Assembly: GCF_039680535.1 (NCBI RefSeq)
Contig: NZ_JBDKSS010000005.1
Span: forward strand, 471,050 to 535,049
Direction: 5' to 3'
Length of the DNA stretch: 64,000 nucleotides
Origin: Parvibaculum sp039680535
Lineage (GTDB): Bacteria; Pseudomonadota; Alphaproteobacteria; Parvibaculales; Parvibaculaceae
Below the pieces are notes generated by a model. It had not been told where the DNA came from, did not search any database, and saw only the letters and a program-made list of their open reading frames with translations. The first letter of the stretch is position 1. Each line of letters starts with the position of its first letter. Shown in pieces: positions 1-7,949 of this stretch. Made by a program: the position numbers and the translations under genes.

Positions 1-248
1 ATCTCGGCATTGTCGATTCCGGTCTCTTCCTTCAACTCGCGGAAAGCAGCCTCGCGCGGATCTTCGCCCGCGTCGATGCCGCCCTGCGGCATCTGCCATG
101 TGAGAGGCGATCCGGTATCTACCTGCTGAATCCGGTTGCCGGCCCAGACGAGACCTTCCTTGTTGATGAGCATGATGCCCACGCACGGGCGATAGGGGAG
201 GCTCTCGGGATCGACGGTCTTTGGTTCGTCGCGCTTCACCATTTCCAT
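1..248 (-). CDS. rppH: RNA pyrophosphohydrolase RppH (Nudix), 3' part cut off by window edge
   Basis: The first 82 codons or so of a Nudix hydrolase that removes pyrophosphate from the 5' triphosphate of mRNA and so starts RNA decay. A complete Nudix box is visible (GGIDAGEDPREAAFRELKEE, then TG), preceded by YRPCVGIMLINKEG and W-Q-M-P-Q, which is the RppH/ApaH-type arrangement. Translation can start at ATG 248 or at the in-frame ATG at 242. The gene is the last of the backbone run and lies 9 bases beyond the stop of the DUF610 gene. The C-terminus is outside the window. Nudix family is certain; RppH rather than another Nudix member rests on the sequence around the box and on gene order. Confidence 0.88.
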   Translation of the reverse strand, partial: MEMVKRDEPKTVDPESLPYRPCVGIMLINKEGLVWAGNRIQQVDTGSPLTWQMPQGGIDAGEDPREAAFRELKEETGIDNAE

Positions 249-257
249 TTGCTCCCG

Positions 258-1481
258 TTACTTCGGTCCGTGCGCGGTCGCCGTCACCGGAACCAGCACA
301 ACGCCATTGCCCTTCAGGCCTTCCGCCCAACGCGCCACCTCGTCCACCGTAACGGGGAAGGCGGAGGCGATGCCCACGGCGAGCCCGGACTGTTTGGCGC
401 TATCCTCAAGCATGGAAAGGGACTGCTTGATGACGTCGGGGTTCTGCACGGGATCGATCATGCGCGTGCCTTGCGCGACCGGCAGTCCGATTTCGCCGCC
501 GAGCTTCGGCGCGAGGCTGCGCTGCGATGTGCCATTGTCGACATACATGAGGCCACGCGATTTGAGCGCGGCGAGGATGGGCGACAGCGCATCGGCGGCG
601 CTCGTGAAGCGTGCGCCCTGATAGTTCATGACACCCGCATAACCTGCAAAGCGGCTCATCTGCCATTCGAGGCGCGAGATATTCTCTGGGGCCTGAAGGT
701 TCGTCAGAAGCGTGTAGGGGCCCGGATCGTTCTGCGGATAGCCGAAGGGTTCCATCGGCAGTTCGAGCAGGACTTCGTGGCCCGCCGCGCGCGCCTTGCC
801 GATCCATTCCTGCAGTCTGGCGCCGTAAGGCGCGAAGGAGAGGGTTACCTCAGGCGGCAATACCTCGATCGCATGAGCGGTCGCGCTTTCGCTGATGCCC
901 ATGCCGCTGACGACGACGGCAACGCGAGGACCGTCGGGAAGGCCCTTCGGCAAGGGGCGCGCATAAACCTTCCACGCCTGACGGCCATCTTTGGAAATGA
1001 CGGGCAGCGGGCCTTGCGTGCCATTCGCGACCAGAGCTGGGTCGGGCGCTGGGCGAAGCGGCCCGATAGCGTCCGGCGCAGGCGTGTTGTCGTCGCTCGG
1101 TGCTGACTCAGCGCCGACGATTCTGACGCCGTCGGCCGACGCGGGCTCATCGCCCTGTTCGACGCGCTTTGCGGCGTCCAGCAGGGCCTGCTCGTCGGCA
1201 CTGGGCTGGTCGGGATCGGGAAGTGTCGTCCCGGCCTTGGGCGCGGCTGGCGTCTCGTCCGGATTGCTGGGGCGCAGTTCGGCTGGCGGCGCCGGCGGTT
1301 GCGCGGGCTCGGGCGCAACCGCCAAGCGCACCACAGGCTCGCCTGCCAGCTTATGGTCCGAGAGGAACAGCCATCCAAGCGTGCCGCCAAAGACGAGGGC
1401 GACAATGATCGCCGCGATGGCGAGCAGCCCGGGACGGCGCGTCTCGTCGCCGGTCATGGCAGACAGCGGGTTACGCGGCAT
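258..1481 (-). CDS. Divergent polysaccharide deacetylase family protein (DUF610/YibQ type)
   Basis: About 407 residues. The N-terminus is cytoplasmic with one membrane anchor at roughly residues 15-40 (LLAIAAIIVALVFGG), then a Pro/Ala-rich low-complexity linker to about residue 170, then the conserved domain with VAVVVSGMGISESAT, ELPMEPFGYP, MNYQGARFT and FPVTVDEV. Known family members are divergent polysaccharide deacetylases, probably periplasmic; the substrate is not established. A longer frame begins at 1532, but ATG 1481 has AGGA 9 bases upstream and gives the more usual N-terminus. It follows ctpA on the same strand and probably shares its transcript, in line with a cell-wall theme together with CtpA and EnvC. 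Confidence 0.82.
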   Translation of the reverse strand: MPRNPLSAMTGDETRRPGLLAIAAIIVALVFGGTLGWLFLSDHKLAGEPVVRLAVAPEPAQPPAPPAELRPSNPDETPAAPKAGTTLPDPDQPSADEQALLDAAKRVEQGDEPASADGVRIVGAESAPSDDNTPAPDAIGPLRPAPDPALVANGTQGPLPVISKDGRQAWKVYARPLPKGLPDGPRVAVVVSGMGISESATAHAIEVLPPEVTLSFAPYGARLQEWIGKARAAGHEVLLELPMEPFGYPQNDPGPYTLLTNLQAPENISRLEWQMSRFAGYAGVMNYQGARFTSAADALSPILAALKSRGLMYVDNGTSQRSLAPKLGGEIGLPVAQGTRMIDPVQNPDVIKQSLSMLEDSAKQSGLAVGIASAFPVTVDEVARWAEGLKGNGVVLVPVTATAHGPK

Positions 1482-1581
1482 CGCGAATTTCCTGCGGCAT
1501 GGTCTGCCCAAGCCGTGTATCAGCCGACGCAATCACGCCTTTGCCCCCTTGCTGCCCAGTATACGCCCGGTTTGCGCGCTG

Positions 1582-2907
1582 TCAGTTCGCGCTTGCCGAG
1601 GCCGTGCCCTTGAAAGCGGCATCCTTGCGAACGCCGTTCAGAAGGTCGATCGCATAGAGAAGCTGCCTGTCGTCCTTTTTGTCGGTCGGCACAAAGGAAT
1701 CCGAACCGGCGACTTCCTTGGCGCCGTCTTCGGCAGCGAGGTGTCCGGGAAGCTCGGCTTCACCGGTGACGAGGGTGCGCTTCTTGAGCTTCGGATCGAC
1801 GTTTTGCTCGACCTGAATGTCCGGCACGATGCCCTTGGCCTGGATCGAATGGCCCGACGGCGTGAAGTAGCGCGCCGTGGTCAGGCGCAGCGCGCCGTCC
1901 GAGCCGAGCGGAATGATGGTCTGCACCGAGCCCTTGCCGAAGGAACGCGTGCCGAGGATCGTCGCCCGGCGGTGATCCTGCAGCGCGCCCGCGACGATTT
2001 CAGAGGCCGAGGCCGAGCCGCCATTGATGAGCACGATAACGGGCTTTCCGCCGGTCATGTCGCCGCCGCGCGCATTGTAGCGCTGCGTGTCTTCCGAATG
2101 ACGTCCGCGCGTCGAGACGATCTCGCCCTCACTGATGAAATCGCTGCTGACGGCGATCGCCTGTTCGAGAAGGCCGCCGGGATTGTTGCGGAGGTCGAGG
2201 ACATAGCCCTTCACCTTCGCCGTCCCGATCTGCTTCTTCAGCGTCTGGACCGCCTCTTCCAGCAGCTCGCCGGTCTGCTCGTTGAACGAGGTAATGCGCA
2301 CATAGGCGATATCGCCCTCGCGGTGGTACTTCACCGACTTGATGGTGATGATGTCGCGCGTGAGCTTGACGTCGAAAGGCTCGTCGACGCCCTTGCGCAC
2401 GACCGTCAGCGTGACTGCGGTATTGACCGGCCCGCGCATCTTGTCGACCGCGTCGCTCAGCGTCATGCCGAGGATCGGCTTGCCGTCGATATGGGTGATG
2501 TAGTCGTTGGGGCGAAGGCCGGCGCGGCTCGCCGGCGTTTCGTCGATCGGCGTCACGACCTTCACGACGCCATTCTCCATCGTGACCTCGATGCCGAGGC
2601 CGCCGAACTCGCCGCGCGTCTGCACCTGCATGTCGCGGAAGTTCTTCGGATTCATGTAGCTCGAATGCGGGTCGAGCGAGGTGAGCATGCCGTTGATCGC
2701 GGACTCGATCAGCTTCGTATCGTCCGTCGGCTCGACATAGTCGGCGCGGACGCGTTCGAACACGTCACCGAAAAGATTGAGCTGGCGATAAGTATCGCTG
2801 TCAGCCGCCTCGGCAATGCTGTTGAGGTTGCCCGGCTGCAACGCGAATACGGTGAGGGCCGAGACGATCGTGCCAATCGCAAAACCGCCGATCACAGACT
2901 TTTTCAT
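1582..2907 (-). CDS. ctpA: C-terminal processing peptidase, S41 family
   Basis: A 441-residue periplasmic serine protease that trims or degrades envelope proteins, commonly in partnership with peptidoglycan hydrolase regulators. An N-terminal signal or anchor (SVIGGFAIGTIVSALTVF) is followed by a PDZ domain at about residues 90-175 (GGLGIEVTMENG, SRAGLRPNDYITHIDG) and the S41 core. The catalytic Ser lies in NGGSASASEI and the catalytic Lys in SFGKGSVQ. Length and motif order match the family. The ATG directly abuts the stop codon of the EnvC-like gene, so the two are almost certainly co-transcribed and translationally close. The symbol ctpA is used in the broad family sense. Confidence 0.93.
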   Translation of the reverse strand: MKKSVIGGFAIGTIVSALTVFALQPGNLNSIAEAADSDTYRQLNLFGDVFERVRADYVEPTDDTKLIESAINGMLTSLDPHSSYMNPKNFRDMQVQTRGEFGGLGIEVTMENGVVKVVTPIDETPASRAGLRPNDYITHIDGKPILGMTLSDAVDKMRGPVNTAVTLTVVRKGVDEPFDVKLTRDIITIKSVKYHREGDIAYVRITSFNEQTGELLEEAVQTLKKQIGTAKVKGYVLDLRNNPGGLLEQAIAVSSDFISEGEIVSTRGRHSEDTQRYNARGGDMTGGKPVIVLINGGSASASEIVAGALQDHRRATILGTRSFGKGSVQTIIPLGSDGALRLTTARYFTPSGHSIQAKGIVPDIQVEQNVDPKLKKRTLVTGEAELPGHLAAEDGAKEVAGSDSFVPTDKKDDRQLLYAIDLLNGVRKDAAFKGTASASAN

Positions 2908-4296
2908 TTATCCACGAGCCTTCTTATCACTCATCATCAGCCACGGGCGGGGATTGATCGGGTCGCCATCTTTCCGGAACTCGATGTAAAGCACGGGCCG
3001 CTGCCCGGCTTTCGCGTTCCGGTTGGAGCCGCCGTCCCGTTCGGCTGCCCCATCGTCTTGAGCCAAACTGTCTGGAGAGGGAGACGGGCCCATGATGCCG
3101 ACGGGCTCCCCGGCAAGAACGGTCTGGCCCGCTGCTCCGTTGATTTTGCTCATGCCCGCCAACAACACATGGTAGCCCTCGCCCACCGATATTATCAAGA
3201 GTTGCCCATAGGCGCGAAAGGGGCCGGCGAAGACGACCTTGCCGTCAAAGGGCGCGATAACCTGCGCGTCGGGCCGGGTTGCGATCTGGAGGCCCTGTAT
3301 CCGCCCGCCGAGACCGTTCGGCGCACCGAATTCCCTTAGCACGGCTCCGGTTACCGGCAGGCGAACAAGACCTTTTGCCTCCGAAAAAAGGCGCGATGAA
3401 GGCGATGAACCTTCGCTCCGGGGGGGGCTGAGTGTGGCGACCTGTTCGGGTTGGCCCGAGGGCTCCTGCACAGGTTCCTGGCCGGCTGTCACGACCGGCT
3501 CCGGCGGCGCCACAGGCTTCATCCGGGCGGGGTCCGGGCGGGGAAGGGGAATGCGCTGGGCGGCGGTGGCCTCGAGCCGGGAGATCAGATCGGTAAGGTC
3601 TGTGGCCTGCCGGGAAAGCCGCTCGGCCCGGCTTTGCTCGGTTTCCGCCGCCGCGACCAGCTTTTGCTGGCGGGCGACCTTCTTGTTCAGCAGGGTTTCG
3701 AGCCTCGCCTTGTCGCGTTCGAGCGATGCCTGGGCGTCGGCAAGGGTCTGGCGCTCGGCCATGATGGCAGTGCGCAGCCGCGCGAGTTCCTCGAGCTTTG
3801 CCTTCAGCGCCAAGGCCTCGGCGCGAAGTTCCGGCACGGCGGAGCCCAGAAGGATGGCGCTGCGGATGGCCCCCAGCGCATCGTCGGGCCGCACGGCGAG
3901 GGCGGGTGGCGGATGGCGGTCGAGGCGCGCCAGCGCCGCGAGAAGGTCGGCCATTTCTCCGCGGCGGTGTTCGAGCCGGAGGAGCAGGTCGGCTTCCGCC
4001 GCTTTCAGCGCCACGAGCCGTTCCTCGGAGGCCGAGACGTCCTTTTCGCGCGCCTGCACATTCGCTGCCGTTTCGATGAGGCGGCTGCGTATCTCGGCGA
4101 TTTCCTTGCGCGCATCCTCGGACTGCGCCTCAAGCGCCTTCTTGCGCTCGACGCTCGTGTCGAGCTGGTGCTTCAGGGTTTCAAGCGCCGACGGGTCGGC
4201 GACTTCGGCCCGTGCGGGCCCGGACCACGGCGCGGAGATGGCTTGCATCAGCAGGCCCGCAAGAGCGAGCGGGGCTATGCGCTCAGGCCGTGACAC
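2908..4296 (-). CDS. envC: EnvC-like murein hydrolase activator (degenerate M23/LytM domain)
   Basis: A 462-residue exported protein with a signal peptide (LALAGLLMQAISAPW...ARAEV), a long heptad-rich coiled coil at about residues 35-250, a Pro-rich linker and a C-terminal LytM domain (GAPNGLGGRIQGLQI to IGLRP-like end). Active M23 peptidases carry HxxxD and HxH zinc ligands. Here the first is replaced (GLQIATRPD) and the second reads YHVLLAG, so the domain should not cleave peptidoglycan. That agrees with the EnvC role of activating amidases at the division site. The gene overlaps the 3' end of the gpmI homologue by 14 bases and abuts ctpA. Confidence 0.87.
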   Translation of the reverse strand: MSRPERIAPLALAGLLMQAISAPWSGPARAEVADPSALETLKHQLDTSVERKKALEAQSEDARKEIAEIRSRLIETAANVQAREKDVSASEERLVALKAAEADLLLRLEHRRGEMADLLAALARLDRHPPPALAVRPDDALGAIRSAILLGSAVPELRAEALALKAKLEELARLRTAIMAERQTLADAQASLERDKARLETLLNKKVARQQKLVAAAETEQSRAERLSRQATDLTDLISRLEATAAQRIPLPRPDPARMKPVAPPEPVVTAGQEPVQEPSGQPEQVATLSPPRSEGSSPSSRLFSEAKGLVRLPVTGAVLREFGAPNGLGGRIQGLQIATRPDAQVIAPFDGKVVFAGPFRAYGQLLIISVGEGYHVLLAGMSKINGAAGQTVLAGEPVGIMGPSPSPDSLAQDDGAAERDGGSNRNAKAGQRPVLYIEFRKDGDPINPRPWLMMSDKKARG

Positions 4297-5836
4297 GGGC
4301 AGCCTGTTCCGCCCCGGCGAGGAGCGAGAGACCTGTCATGCCTTGCGGAACCTCAATGCCCATCAGGTCCAGCAGCGTCGGGGCCACGTCCGCCAGCGTG
4401 CCCGGCCGAAGCATGGAGCTCTTGCCGATTCCGCTCACGATGAACGGGGTGCGCGACGAAGTCGGTCCGCGCCAGGGCGCGCCGGTCGCGGGATCCACCA
4501 TGACTTCGCCCTTGCCGAATGCGCTGGTCACGACCATCGCCGCCCCACGCTTCTCGACCTGGGCCGCAAGCCTGCCCAGCTGCTTGTCGATGGCCTCGGC
4601 GGCATCGACCGTGGCGCGCAGATTGCCCGTGCGGCCGAGGATGGCGACGTTCGGCATATGCAGCGCGACAAAATCGCGGTCGCCCTTGCGCACCGCGTCG
4701 ATGGCTTCGGCGACGAGATCGGTCGTCGCAAGTTCGGGACGCTTTTCGAGCTTGGCGAAGGGCGGGCTTTCGGCGACGCCGATCGTCTCGCCGTCATGGA
4801 TATTGCCGACGCCGCCGCGCATGAACAGCGACAGGTTCGTTTCGGCAATGGTCTCCGTCAGCAGGAGTTGCGATCGGCCTGCGCGCGCAATCGTCTCGCT
4901 GAGCGTGGGCGTGACGGGGGGCGCGGCGAAAAGCGGCTCGACATGCGGCCTTGCACGGCCGTCGAGTTCGCAGAGCGAGGCGAGGCCGGAGAGAAGCGAG
5001 GCTGCGGGGCCGTCGAGCATGGCCTCGATGAGCAGGCGCCCGAGATCGGGCTGAAGGTTGACGAGGAGGAGCGCGTCGTCCTGTCGGATGCCTCTGTACT
5101 TCGTCGAGACGGCGGGCGGCACGCGATCGTCGGCGAGCCCCTTCCTGTAGACCTCGCTGAGATAGGCGGTGGGATATTCCGTGCGCGGCGCCTCGGCCGT
5201 GAGAATGGCCTTCATCGCCGATTTCAGAAGGTCGCCCTCGCTCGGCTCGTCGAAAGCATAGGCGCGGCCCATGATCGTTCCGAGGCTCGCATGCTCGGCG
5301 CCTGAAATATCGTCGAAGAATTCTGAAAGATAGTCGACGCCGCCCTGCCGCGCCGCATCCTGCCCGTCCATGACCGCGTGTACCCAGACCTGCACGCCTT
5401 CGTGACTGAGCAATGCGGCCAGAACGGCAAGGTGATGCTGATGCCCGGCGATGCCGCCCGGCGAGATCATGCCGACGAGGTGAATTGCGCCGCCGCGCGA
5501 ACGGGCGCGCTGGACGAGCCTGGTGAGCGCCGGGTTCGCGCTGATGGCGCGGGCGTCATCCTGCTGAATGGCGCGATTGACGCGAAGGATCGATTGCTCC
5601 ACCGGGCGGCCGGCGCCAAGGGTGAGATAGCCTGCCCGCGCATTTCCGGGCTTGCCTGCCGAAAGTCCTACATCCTCGCCTGAAGCTGAAAGGAGCGTCT
5701 GCGCGGATGCTGCGGCCAGACGGTCATAGATCGGCGTACGCGCCATCGCGAGCGCATTTCCCTCGCGCTCTGCGCGAATTCCCCAGCCGTCCAGAAGGAC
5801 GAGAACCAGGGGTCTGACGCCGACAAACCCGCTCAT
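4283..5836 (-). CDS. gpmI: GpmI-type phosphoglycerate mutase homologue lacking catalytic and metal-binding residues
   Basis: 517 residues that align along the whole cofactor-independent phosphoglycerate mutase fold: LVLVLLDGWGI at the start, a GLS..KPGN...GYLTLGAGR block, HAVMDGQDA, and a C-terminal alkaline-phosphatase-like half. The key residues differ from the known enzyme. The GNSEVGH serine that carries the phosphate is GNARAGY here. NPDMVGH is NVAILGR. The metal pair in ADHGN is SAFGK. The final histidine of the HTAHT block is absent (PWRGPTSS). Of the usual metal ligands only the first Asp (LLDGWG) is obvious. ATG 5836 is preferred over the 5950 frame start because the family begins here. 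The protein is probably a pseudoenzyme or has another activity; a second, active mutase is expected elsewhere in the genome. Confidence 0.85.
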   Translation of the reverse strand: MSGFVGVRPLVLVLLDGWGIRAEREGNALAMARTPIYDRLAAASAQTLLSASGEDVGLSAGKPGNARAGYLTLGAGRPVEQSILRVNRAIQQDDARAISANPALTRLVQRARSRGGAIHLVGMISPGGIAGHQHHLAVLAALLSHEGVQVWVHAVMDGQDAARQGGVDYLSEFFDDISGAEHASLGTIMGRAYAFDEPSEGDLLKSAMKAILTAEAPRTEYPTAYLSEVYRKGLADDRVPPAVSTKYRGIRQDDALLLVNLQPDLGRLLIEAMLDGPAASLLSGLASLCELDGRARPHVEPLFAAPPVTPTLSETIARAGRSQLLLTETIAETNLSLFMRGGVGNIHDGETIGVAESPPFAKLEKRPELATTDLVAEAIDAVRKGDRDFVALHMPNVAILGRTGNLRATVDAAEAIDKQLGRLAAQVEKRGAAMVVTSAFGKGEVMVDPATGAPWRGPTSSRTPFIVSGIGKSSMLRPGTLADVAPTLLDLMGIEVPQGMTGLSLLAGAEQAARVTA

Positions 5837-5983
5837 AATTTCTGAATTAATCAGCCCCGACTCAATGCCTGCATGTTCGCCACGCAGTACGGACGAAACT
5901 ATTCCAAGGCATGAATCCTGTCCATGACCACGATGCGACATCGCTGCCATATTGATCGTTCCGGCGGCGCTGCGACGAGGCGG

Positions 5984-6466
5984 TCAGACGCGGTGATAGG
6001 GGTGTCCGGCAAGAATCGTCACGGCGCGGTAGATCTGCTCGGCGAGCATCACGCGGACGAGCATGTGCGGCCATGTCATGGGGCCGAAGGCGAGGACATG
6101 GGCAGCCTCTTCGCGAAGCGCTGGCGAGAGGCCTGCCGCGCCGCCGATGATGAATGCGACATCCGAATGTCCTTCGTCGCGCCAGCGGCCAAGGCGTTTT
6201 GCGAAGGCCTCGCTTGGCTCGGCGCGGCCGCGCTCGTCCAGCGCGACCAGAAGCGCCCCGCGCGGAATTGCGGCGCGCAGCAGTGCCGCTTCGGCCTCCT
6301 TGAGCGGGTTTGTATCGAGGCGACGCTTCTCCTCGACCTCCTTCAGATTGAAGGCCGTGATGCCGATGCCGCGGCCAGCGGCTTCGGTGCGCGAAACATA
6401 GTCGTCGAGAAGCTCCTTCTCGGGGCCGGCGCGAAGCCTGCCGACGGCGCAGAGATCGATGCGCAT
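5984..6466 (-). CDS. rlmH: 23S rRNA (pseudouridine-1915-N3)-methyltransferase RlmH
   Basis: 160 residues, the usual size for this SPOUT-class methyltransferase, which modifies pseudouridine 1915 in helix 69 of 23S rRNA on the assembled 70S ribosome. Seen in the sequence: LVALDERGRAEPSEAFA, the knotted SAM-binding segment FIIGGAAGLSP and the diagnostic C-terminus LAFGPMTWPHMLVRVMLAEQ followed by IYRA and HPYHRV. The gene sits next to rsfS, a common pairing of ribosome-associated genes. Translation starts at ATG 6466; upstream in-frame codons carry no family similarity. Confidence 0.96.
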   Translation of the reverse strand: MRIDLCAVGRLRAGPEKELLDDYVSRTEAAGRGIGITAFNLKEVEEKRRLDTNPLKEAEAALLRAAIPRGALLVALDERGRAEPSEAFAKRLGRWRDEGHSDVAFIIGGAAGLSPALREEAAHVLAFGPMTWPHMLVRVMLAEQIYRAVTILAGHPYHRV

Positions 6467-6549
6467 GGGGGCCTTTCTTCAGGCGCGCAAGCGGCACAGC
6501 GGACAACCGCTGCGCCCTGTCGCGCAAGGACCGAAAAAATGCGCTGCCG

Positions 6550-7209
6550 TCAGACGGCGGCTTGCTCGGCCGGAATATTGGCCGACCACATTTTTTCGAG
6601 CTTGTAGAAGTCGCGCACCTCGGGGCGGAAGATGTGGATCAGCACATCGCCGCTGTCGATCAGAACCCAGTCGCCCTGCCGAAGGCCTTCGACATGCGCC
6701 GCGCCATAGCCGGCTTCCTTCAACCGGCGAAGGAGATGCTCGGCGACGGCGGCGACATGACGCGCCGAGGTGCCGCTCGCGACGACCATGTAGTCGGCGA
6801 TCGGAGTCTTCCCGGCGAGGTCGATGGAGACAATATCCCCGGCCTTGTCCTCGTCGAGACTCTTGAGAACCAGGGCAAGATGGGCAGCGGCTTTCGACGT
6901 TACGGGATCGGCTTTTTTTGAAGCCTTTTTCGCAGCGGGCCTCTTGGCCGTAGCCTTGGCGGCTGTCGCCTTCTTTGCGGCGGGCTTCGCCTTCGCTGCC
7001 TTCTTGGGAGCTGCTGCTTTCTTTGGGGCGGCGGCTTTCTTCGGAGCGGCTGCCTTCTTCGGGGCTGCTTCCTTCTTCGGTGCCGAAGCGGCTTTCTTCG
7101 CCGTCGACGCCGTCTTGGTTGCGGACCGCTTTTCGGTCTTGGCAGCAGTTGCCTTCGACGCGCTTGCGGGCTTGCGCTGGACCTTGGTGTCCTTCGTGGG
7201 GCTGCTCAG
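6550..7209 (-). CDS. rsfS: Ribosomal silencing factor RsfS with long Lys/Ala/Pro-rich N-terminal extension, probable CTG start
   Basis: The C-terminal half is a normal RsfS domain, which binds L14 and blocks subunit joining: LALVLKSLDEDKA, VSIDLAGK, ADYMVVASGTSARHV, WVLIDSGDVLIHIF and a YKLEKMW end. Upstream, the same frame stays open for about 100 codons of Lys/Ala/Pro repeats (five tandem PKK units around 7000-7080), resembling histone H1 tails. The frame has no ATG, GTG or TTG between its upstream stop near 7280 and the ATG at 6789, which lies inside the conserved domain. CTG at 7209 is preceded by AGAAGGAG with 7 bases of spacing. I therefore place the start there, giving about 219 residues. 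A sequencing frameshift or another near-cognate start cannot be excluded. Confidence 0.8.
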   Translation of the reverse strand: MSSPTKDTKVQRKPASASKATAAKTEKRSATKTASTAKKAASAPKKEAAPKKAAAPKKAAAPKKAAAPKKAAKAKPAAKKATAAKATAKRPAAKKASKKADPVTSKAAAHLALVLKSLDEDKAGDIVSIDLAGKTPIADYMVVASGTSARHVAAVAEHLLRRLKEAGYGAAHVEGLRQGDWVLIDSGDVLIHIFRPEVRDFYKLEKMWSANIPAEQAAV

Positions 7210-7327
7210 GTAATGGCTCCTTCTGTCCTGACTCGAGGATCGAAGCCGACCGCCGAAGCGGATTCGGCTACCCCAAGATTAGGGGCGCGATGCTCCGAGT
7301 TCAATCTATCCGTTGAATCGAACGCCT

Positions 7328-7936
7328 TTATGACTCTCCGCGCGCCGCCCGTATAGAGGTCGCGGAAGCCGGGTGCTCGCGTCCGTCGAGAAACACGAGG
7401 GCTGGCGGCGCGACGCGGGCGAGAAGGCGCGCGTCGCTTTGATCGAGCGTCGCCGGCTTGAGCATCATGGCGGCTGGAGAAAGCCGCGCCTTCAGCGTGA
7501 AGCCCGGCCTTGGGTAGACTGCCATGGCGATTTCATGCGTCAGTTCCCGCCATTTCGCCCAGCGCGGAAGTTGCAGCAGATTGTCCGCGCCCATCAGCCA
7601 GACGAAGCGGATATCCGGGTGACGCGCCTTGAGCGCGCGCACCGTGTCGATCGTGAAGCGGGTGCCGAGCCGCGTTTCGATGTCGGTGACGACGATGCGC
7701 GGATCGCCGGACTTCGCGACAAGCTCTTCGGCCGCCTTGACGCGGGCTTCCTGCGGCGCCATTCCCGATGCGCTTTTCAGCGGGTTCTGCGGCGAAACGA
7801 GCCACCAGATGCGGTCCAGCGCCAGCGCCTTCAGGCACATGCGCGTGAGATGCAGATGCCCCTCATGTGCGGGATTGAACGAGCCGCCGAGCAGGCCGAC
7901 CGTCATGCCCGGTGCCAGCGCTTCGCTGCGTTTCAT
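7328..7936 (-). CDS. nadD: Nicotinate-nucleotide adenylyltransferase NadD
   Basis: About 202 residues. It adenylates nicotinate mononucleotide in NAD biosynthesis. The nucleotidyltransferase signature is visible at the N-terminus (GLLGGSFNPAHEGHLH, containing the HxGH-type motif) and the C-terminal ISSTxIR equivalent reads SATSIRAA. FVWLMGADNLLQLPRWA is the typical central block. The frame is open up to 7984, but that start would run into proA. ATG 7936 lies 13 bases beyond the proA stop and fits the family N-terminus. It belongs to the obg-proBA-nadD-rsfS run. Confidence 0.94.
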   Translation of the reverse strand: MKRSEALAPGMTVGLLGGSFNPAHEGHLHLTRMCLKALALDRIWWLVSPQNPLKSASGMAPQEARVKAAEELVAKSGDPRIVVTDIETRLGTRFTIDTVRALKARHPDIRFVWLMGADNLLQLPRWAKWRELTHEIAMAVYPRPGFTLKARLSPAAMMLKPATLDQSDARLLARVAPPALVFLDGREHPASATSIRAARGES

Positions 7937-7949
7937 GGGCGGCGTCCGT

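Noticed and set aside
991..3339. Long plus-strand open frame of 782 codons
   Set aside because: It is antisense to the DUF610 and ctpA genes, has no domain, and reflects high-GC third-position bias. The same applies to the plus-strand frames at 3239-5305, 7629-8744, 9354-10598 and 36837-37763.
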